DNA from: Collinsella tanakaei
GTDB taxonomy: Bacteria > Actinomycetota > Coriobacteriia > Coriobacteriales > Coriobacteriaceae
Direction of reading: 5' to 3'
Assembly (NCBI RefSeq): GCF_016902615.1
Contig: NZ_JACJMB010000008.1
Coordinates: 27,328-91,327, forward strand
Length of the DNA: 64,000 bases
Below, piece after piece: positions 59,591 through 64,000 of this stretch. The notes below the pieces were generated by a model. That model did no database searches and was not told where the DNA came from. It saw only the letters and a list, made by a program, of their open reading frames with translations. The first letter of the stretch is position 1. Each line of letters begins with the position of its first letter. Position numbers and translations under genes: made by a program.

Positions 59591-59893
59591 ACCGACAACG
59601 GGAGCCTCTACAGGAGCCGGGACTTCAACGCCCCGCTGAGGTCCGAGGGGGTGCGCCACAAGTACACGCGCCCCTACAGCCCCTGGCAGAACGGGAAGGT
59701 CGAGCGGATGAACCGGACGCTCGCCCAGGAGTGGCGGTACGGGCGCGCCTGGGCGAGCGAGGCGGAGATGGCCGAGGCCCTGCCCGCCTACATCGAGCGC
59801 TACAATTGGAGCCGTCCGCACAGCGCCTGCGGGGGCCTGCCGCCCATGTCGCGCATCGTCGGCGTAAACAACCTATTGGCACACAACACCTAG
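59591..59893 (+). pseudogene. 3' remnant of an IS481/IS3-type transposase
   Basis: About 100 residues from TDNGSLYRS to the stop. It contains the second catalytic Asp (TDNG), RHKYTRPYSPWQNGKVERMN with the catalytic Glu, and YIERYNWSRPHSACGGLPPM, the standard rve C terminus. The DNA-binding part and first Asp are missing, and no complete inverted repeats are visible. An insertion relic between rpiR and the glnA-like gene. Confidence 0.8.
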
Positions 59894-60029
59894 CGATTCT
59901 CGCGCTGCGGCTCGCGACGTGGCGGTATCGCGTCTTAGCGCACACGGTAACCGGGTGGAAACATGGCTGTGCAACAATAGCTGACCATCCTACCTAGAGA
60001 AGTCCCGTGCGCTGCGGAAAGGTGCCCCC

Positions 60030-61373
60030 ATGGATAAAAGCCAGAACATCGACTTCGTCCTCCGTACCGTCGAGGAGCGCGACATCCGCTTCGTGCGCCT
60101 GTGGTTCGTCGACGTGCTCGGGCGCCTCAAGAGTCTGGCTATCAGCCCGGAGGACCTCGAGGCCGCGTTCGAGGAGGGCATCGGCTTCGACGGCTCGGCC
60201 ATCGACGGCTTCACGGCGCCCGAAGAGGCCGACATGCTCGCTTTTCCGGATCCCTCCACGTTCCAGGTGCTGCCGTGGCGTCCGTCGAGCGACGGCGTCG
60301 CGCGCATCTTCTGCGACGTGTGCACCCCGGACCGCAAGCCCTTCGAGGGCGACCCGCGCAACTGCCTGCGCCACATGTTCCATCGTGCCGAGAAGGCCGG
60401 CTTCCTCATGAACGTGGGCACCGAGCTCGAGTTCTACTACTTCCCCGACGAGCACACGCCCGCGCCGCTCGACAACGTGGGCTACTTCGACCTTTTGCCC
60501 TCGGACTCGGCGCGCGACGTCCGTCGCAACACCGTGCTCACGCTCGAGAAGATGAGCGTGCCGGTGGAGTACACCTTCCATTCGTCCGGTCCCTCGCAGC
60601 ACGGCATCTCGCTGCGCCATGCCGAGGCGCTCACCATGTCGGACGCCATCATGACGGCGAAGCACATCATCCGTCTCGAGGCGTTCCAGGCGGGCGTGCA
60701 CGCGTCGTTCATGCCGAAGCCCATCACCGGCGAGGCGTCCTCGGCGATGTTTCTGCACCAGTCGCTGTTCGACTATAAGGGCAACAACGTCTTCTACGGC
60801 GAGGACGACCCGGTCTACCACCTGTCGCCTGTCGCGAAAAGCTACATGGCCGGCATCCTCGCGCATGCGGCCGAGATCACCGCGATCACGAACCCGACGG
60901 TGAACTCCTATAAGCGCCTGGCGCCCGGGCGCGGCAACACCGCCCCGACGCATGCCACCTGGGGCCTGCGCAACCGTGCGGCGATGATCCGCATCCCCAT
61001 CTACAAGCCGGGCAAGCAGCTCTCCACCCGCATCGAGCTGCGCAGCCCCGACCCGATGGCAAACCCCTATCTCGCCTGCGCCGTGACGCTCGCCGCCGGC
61101 CTGGACGGCATCAAGCGCGGGCTCGAGCTGCCGCCGGAGACGGAGTTCACCGATACGGACCTTTCGGGCAACGAGCTCACGAAGCTCGGCTACACGCCGC
61201 TTCCGCGCAACTTGGACGAGGCGCTCGACGTCTTCGAGGACTCCGCGTTCATGAAGGATGCCCTGGGCGAGCATATCCACGGGTTCTTCCTGCGCAAGAA
61301 GCGCTGCGAGTGGCGCAAGTACGCCTCCACGGTGTCCCAGTGGGAGGTCGAGCAGTACCTCGCGAACTCCTAG
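60030..61373 (+). CDS. Glutamine synthetase-like protein lacking key metal ligands
   Basis: 447 residues, overall GS type I-alpha fold and length: VVDVLGRLK-like WFVDVLGRLK, IGFDGSAIDGF, NPTVNSYKRLAPG, RIELRSPDPMANPYLA. Residues Glu132, Glu134 and Glu336 are kept. The HHEVAPGQHEID region is replaced by FHSSGPSQHGIS, so both metal glutamates become Ser185 and Gly192. FGENGSGMHVHQS becomes TGEASSAMFLHQS, so the metal His is Phe241 and the substrate Asn-Gly are Ala-Ser. The flap Glu of PGYEAP is also lost. Normal glutamine synthesis is therefore unlikely; a regulatory pseudo-enzyme or altered ligase is possible. A GlnR-like regulator follows. The ribosome site GCGGAAAGG precedes the ATG. Confidence 0.85.
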   Translation: MDKSQNIDFVLRTVEERDIRFVRLWFVDVLGRLKSLAISPEDLEAAFEEGIGFDGSAIDGFTAPEEADMLAFPDPSTFQVLPWRPSSDGVARIFCDVCTPDRKPFEGDPRNCLRHMFHRAEKAGFLMNVGTELEFYYFPDEHTPAPLDNVGYFDLLPSDSARDVRRNTVLTLEKMSVPVEYTFHSSGPSQHGISLRHAEALTMSDAIMTAKHIIRLEAFQAGVHASFMPKPITGEASSAMFLHQSLFDYKGNNVFYGEDDPVYHLSPVAKSYMAGILAHAAEITAITNPTVNSYKRLAPGRGNTAPTHATWGLRNRAAMIRIPIYKPGKQLSTRIELRSPDPMANPYLACAVTLAAGLDGIKRGLELPPETEFTDTDLSGNELTKLGYTPLPRNLDEALDVFEDSAFMKDALGEHIHGFFLRKKRCEWRKYASTVSQWEVEQYLANS

Positions 61374-61487
61374 GGGGCTCGGGTTGCCGACGCGGTGCTC
61401 TGCAGCTGCACCGCTTTAGCTTGACGGTGCGCCGCTGCAAGCGGGATGCGCCAGCTGGTATGATTACCGAAACGAGAGGAGGGTGGC

Positions 61488-62150
61488 ATGTCGGAGAAAC
61501 ACGCTCTGTTCATGGCGCGCACGACGCGCTACTACGACTTCGCCCAGTCGCTGACCCAGACGCTGGGCATCGAGGTCAGTGCCGCCACGCCCGATTCACC
61601 GACTGCGGCCCGTGATTTCGACGTGCTGATCTTGGATGCCGACGGTATCCGCAACGACCGGATCGAGCAGATCGCGAAGTGGCTCGACGATCGCGGCAAC
61701 ATCCCCATGCTCGTGCTGGTGGACGATGACACGCTGGCGAGCCTGCACATGCCCGCGCGCTCGCGCTCCGATTTCATCTGCTCGGGCGCGAGCGAGACGG
61801 AGCTCGAGGTGCGCACGCGGCGCCTGCTGGGCGAAGAGGAGGCGTTCTCGGTCGATGACGTGCTGCGCGTCGACAACATGACGATCAACCTCGCCACCTA
61901 TCAGGTGTATCTGGACGACAAGCCGGTCGACCTCACGCTCATGGAGTACTCGCTGCTGTCGTTTCTGGCCATGCACCCGAACCGCGCCTACAGCCGCGAG
62001 GTGCTGCTGCACCGCGTGTGGGGCTTCGAGTACTGCGGCGGCACGCGCACGGTGGACGTCCACATCAGGCGGATCCGCTCCAAGGTGGGTCCGCAGATCG
62101 CGGCGCACATCACGACCGTCCGCGGCGTGGGCTATCTGTTCAAGGGATAG
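61488..62150 (+). CDS. glnR: GlnR-like OmpR-family response regulator
   Basis: 220 residues, ATG 61488 behind AGAGGAGGG. Residues 1-115 are an atypical receiver: the N-terminal acidic pair is missing and only ILDADG (Asp50/Asp52) remains, so it may not be phosphorylated. Residues 125-220 are an OmpR winged helix (YQVYLDDKPVDLTLMEYSLL, NRAYSREVLLHRVWGFEYCG, TRTVDVHIRRIRSKVG, TVRGVGYLF). No kinase gene is adjacent. The layout matches actinobacterial GlnR, the orphan nitrogen regulator, and the neighbouring GS-like gene supports that. A terminator follows. Confidence 0.85.
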   Translation: MSEKHALFMARTTRYYDFAQSLTQTLGIEVSAATPDSPTAARDFDVLILDADGIRNDRIEQIAKWLDDRGNIPMLVLVDDDTLASLHMPARSRSDFICSGASETELEVRTRRLLGEEEAFSVDDVLRVDNMTINLATYQVYLDDKPVDLTLMEYSLLSFLAMHPNRAYSREVLLHRVWGFEYCGGTRTVDVHIRRIRSKVGPQIAAHITTVRGVGYLFKG

Positions 62151-62173
62151 CGCGAGATAACATCATTGCTGGT

Positions 62174-62198
62174 AAAACGGGGTCCTCGGGCCCCGTTT
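62174..62198 (+). terminator. Terminator of glnR-like gene
   Basis: AAACGGGG and CCCCGTTT close an 8-base loop; the T run CGTTTCTC follows. Confidence 0.85.
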
Positions 62199-62299
62199 CT
62201 CATATGGATGCCCCGTGCGGCTCCCAGGTGGGCAAGGGGGGTCGGCTGTGCACCTTGTGGCGGGAACCTTACGAATCGCTTAACTCAAAACGCATGTGC

Positions 62300-62325
62300 G
62301 CTTGATGCATTTCAGTTAGGGGTAC
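62300..62325 (+). promoter_or_regulatory. SigB/SigF-type promoter of htrA
   Basis: GCTTGA (62300-62305), 14-base spacer, GGGTAC (62320-62325). The -10 and flanks (GTTAGGGGTACAAC) closely match those of hpf (GTTATGGGGTACAAC). The leader is about 70 bases. Confidence 0.5.
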
Positions 62326-62400
62326 AACGATAGAGACCGAAAGGTTGCGCAGACAGTCTATGCCTTAACGATCCATATCCATATGAAAGGACGAAGCGAT

Positions 62401-63849
62401 ATGAGTGACAACACGCCCCAGCGCCCCGATGGCCTGAACGATACTCCCGGAATGCAGCCGCGTGTCCAGGTGGAGCCCACGCCGGCGCATCCCGCAGACG
62501 CCACGCAGGTGAACAAGACGACGGAGATGCCGGGTGCCGGCGCGCACGCCGCTGAGCACGCCGCGGGCCACGCCGCTCCGCACACCGAGACCGTGAGCCG
62601 CACGGTCGTGAAGACGAAGACGAAGGGATTCCCGATCTTTCTGAGCTCGCTTGCCGGCCTTGCCGTCGGCGCGGTGCTCGTGATCGCACTCGTGATGACC
62701 GGTGCGCTCAACATCGACCGCGGCGGAAGCGTGACGGCTGCCACGCCCGACTCGACGACGCAGTCGATCAAGATCGATGCGGAGGACACGACGCTCGCCG
62801 AGACCGTGGCGGCCAAGGCCCTGCCCTCGGTCGTCTCCATCTCCACCGAGATCGCCTCTTCCGGCATGGGTGACTCCTCATCGGCCAGCTCGGGCAACAT
62901 CGGCTCCGGCGTGATCCTCGACACGGACGGAAACATCCTCACGAACAACCACGTGGTCGAGGGCGCGACGAGCATCGTGGTGACGCTTGACGACGGCTCG
63001 TCCTTCGAAGCCGAGCTCGTGGGTGCCGATTCCTCGAGCGATTTGGCGGTCATCAAGCTCACGAATGCCGACGGCGCGTCGCTCACCCCGATCGAGATCG
63101 GTGACTCTGACGACCTGAGCGTGGGCGAGTGGGTCATGGCGATCGGCAGCCCGTTCGGCAACGAGCAGTCCGTATCCACGGGCATCGTGAGCGCCCTGTA
63201 TCGCTCCACCGCGCTTTCGAGCACGTCGGGCACGTCGATCTACGCGAACATGATCCAGACCGATGCCGCCATCAACCCCGGCAACTCCGGCGGCGCGCTC
63301 GTGAACGACCAGGGCGAGCTTATCGGCATCAACTCGGTGATCGAGTCCTACTCCGGCTCGAGCTCGGGCGTGGGCTTCGCGATCCCGGTGAACTACGCGA
63401 AAAACATCGCCGACCAGATCATCGCCGGCAAGACCCCCGTCCACTCCTACCTGGGCGTCACGCTGACGAGCGTGAACGCGTGGAACGCGCGCCAGAACAA
63501 CCTCGCGGTCGACAGCGGCGCGTACGTGAACGAGGTTGTGGCCGACGGCCCCGCCGCCCAAGCGGGCATCCAGCAGGGCGACATCATCACCGCGGTGAAC
63601 GGCGAGGCGATCACCTCGGCGGACGGCCTGATCATCGCCATTCGCGAGCACGAGGTGGGCGAGAAGGTCACCCTGACCGTCATGCGCGGCACCGAGGAGC
63701 AGCAGGTCGAGGTCACCCTCGGCTCCGACGAGGCGCTGCAGGCTGAGCAGCAGGATGCGACCGAGGGCAACGGCTCGGGCGGCAACAACATGACCGAGGA
63801 GCAGTTCCTCCAGTACCTGCAGGAGCTCATGGGCGGCGGTATGCGCTAA
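62401..63849 (+). CDS. htrA: HtrA/DegP-like membrane-anchored serine protease
   Basis: 482 residues, ATG 62401 behind AAAGGA. Residues 1-77 are a Pro/His/Ala-rich cytoplasmic region, and residues 78-100 a transmembrane helix. The trypsin-like domain carries His184 (LTNNHVVEGA), Asp214 (SSDLAVIKL) and Ser296 (NPGNSGGALVN). One PDZ domain is at about 365-460 (AYVNEVVADGPAAQAGIQQG). The tail is rich in Gln/Gly with MTEEQFLQYLQELMGGGM. Envelope protein quality control. The stress-type promoter fits. Confidence 0.94.
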   Translation: MSDNTPQRPDGLNDTPGMQPRVQVEPTPAHPADATQVNKTTEMPGAGAHAAEHAAGHAAPHTETVSRTVVKTKTKGFPIFLSSLAGLAVGAVLVIALVMTGALNIDRGGSVTAATPDSTTQSIKIDAEDTTLAETVAAKALPSVVSISTEIASSGMGDSSSASSGNIGSGVILDTDGNILTNNHVVEGATSIVVTLDDGSSFEAELVGADSSSDLAVIKLTNADGASLTPIEIGDSDDLSVGEWVMAIGSPFGNEQSVSTGIVSALYRSTALSSTSGTSIYANMIQTDAAINPGNSGGALVNDQGELIGINSVIESYSGSSSGVGFAIPVNYAKNIADQIIAGKTPVHSYLGVTLTSVNAWNARQNNLAVDSGAYVNEVVADGPAAQAGIQQGDIITAVNGEAITSADGLIIAIREHEVGEKVTLTVMRGTEEQQVEVTLGSDEALQAEQQDATEGNGSGGNNMTEEQFLQYLQELMGGGMR

Positions 63850-63886
63850 CGCGACGCATACGCGAACATGATGTGAAGCTGCCAGA

Positions 63887-63917
63887 GGGCGGTCCGGTGG
63901 GAACCGGGCCGCCCTTT
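63887..63917 (+). terminator. Terminator of htrA
   Basis: GGGCGGTCCGGT pairs with ACCGGGCCGCCC (one mismatch) around a 4-base loop and is followed by TTTGTC. Confidence 0.8.
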
Positions 63918-63922
63918 GTCCT

Positions 63923-64000
63923 CGTTGGGGACGGGGCGGTTTGGAGACATCCTGCGCCCGGCCGGGCGCAGGATGTCTCCAAACCGCCCCGTCCCCAACG
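63923..64000. repeat. 78-bp perfect palindrome at window edge
   Basis: Two exact 39-bp complementary halves meet between 63961 and 63962 (centre GCCCGG/CCGGGC) with no loop. The outer part reads CGTTGGGGACGGGGCGGTTT. It ends exactly at the window edge and may continue. It is not needed as terminator, since htrA already has one. Confidence 0.85.

Noticed and set aside
1..64000. CRISPR arrays, prophage or integrase genes
   Set aside because: No regularly spaced repeats, cas-like genes, phage structural genes or integrases were seen.

Overview
The window is a chromosomal segment from a high-GC, anaerobic-type actinobacterium. Two things suggest Coriobacteriia, most likely Collinsella or a close relative. 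The first is the gene repertoire: archaeal-type TopA, RicT/PSP1, mannose-family PTS, FeoA-FeoA-FeoB, and an orphan GlnR-like regulator beside a GlnA-like protein. The second is codon use so biased to G/C at the third position that long antisense frames shadow most real genes. The taxon is an inference. No rRNA, CRISPR array or intact prophage is visible.

Layout. 1-4.4 kb: 3' end of tatC, hypA, hypB, then topA. 4.5-11.2 kb: a zinc-ribbon membrane protein on the minus strand, then tmk-holB-ricT and comF. 11.2-19.8 kb: an unexplained structured leader, an amino-acid binding lipoprotein, hpf, degV, a dehydrogenase with a His/Cys metal-binding tail, three poorly known cell-envelope or helical proteins, a DUF523(TudS-like)-purine nucleoside phosphorylase fusion, and a YhcH-type cupin. 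19.9 kb: tRNA-Thr(CGU). 20.5-34.5 kb: an N-acetylgalactosamine-type utilisation region. It holds PTS IIA, a YajC-like protein, IIB, IIC and IID, a HutC-type regulator, agaS, nagA/agaA, galM, a tagatose-6-phosphate kinase, a DeoR regulator and a class II tagatose-bisphosphate aldolase, interrupted by a pspA/TPM-like pair. 35-43.8 kb: pyk, an EamA exporter, threonine aldolase, hisS and ppc. 43.9-47 kb: an amino-acid ABC transporter. 47.5-50.1 kb: aspS and a lipoprotein. 50.2-54.4 kb: the scar of a deleted treR/treC pair, a MITE-like element, a TPP riboswitch with terminator, and a thiamine-precursor ABC operon whose permease carries two compensating frameshifts. 54.5-58.2 kb: the feo iron operon with DtxR-like operators. 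58.4-64 kb: an RpiR regulator, IS remnants, a GlnA-like protein lacking metal ligands, a GlnR-like regulator, htrA, and a 78-bp perfect palindrome at the window edge.

How it works together. The Aga-type PTS should import and phosphorylate N-acetylgalactosamine. NagA/AgaA deacetylates it, AgaS deaminates and isomerises it to tagatose-6-phosphate, the LacC-type kinase makes the bisphosphate, and the GatY-type aldolase splits that to triose phosphates, which pyk and ppc in the next block can take onward. This fits a gut bacterium that feeds on mucin sugars. Thiamine-precursor uptake is under TPP control and iron uptake is probably under a DtxR-family repressor. hpf and htrA share a promoter of the SigB/SigF type, which suggests a general-stress regulon.

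The most unusual items are the TudS-PNP fusion, the metal-binding tail on the dehydrogenase, the GlnA-like protein without its metal ligands, the unidentified structured leader near 11.3 kb, and the inverted-repeat elements.
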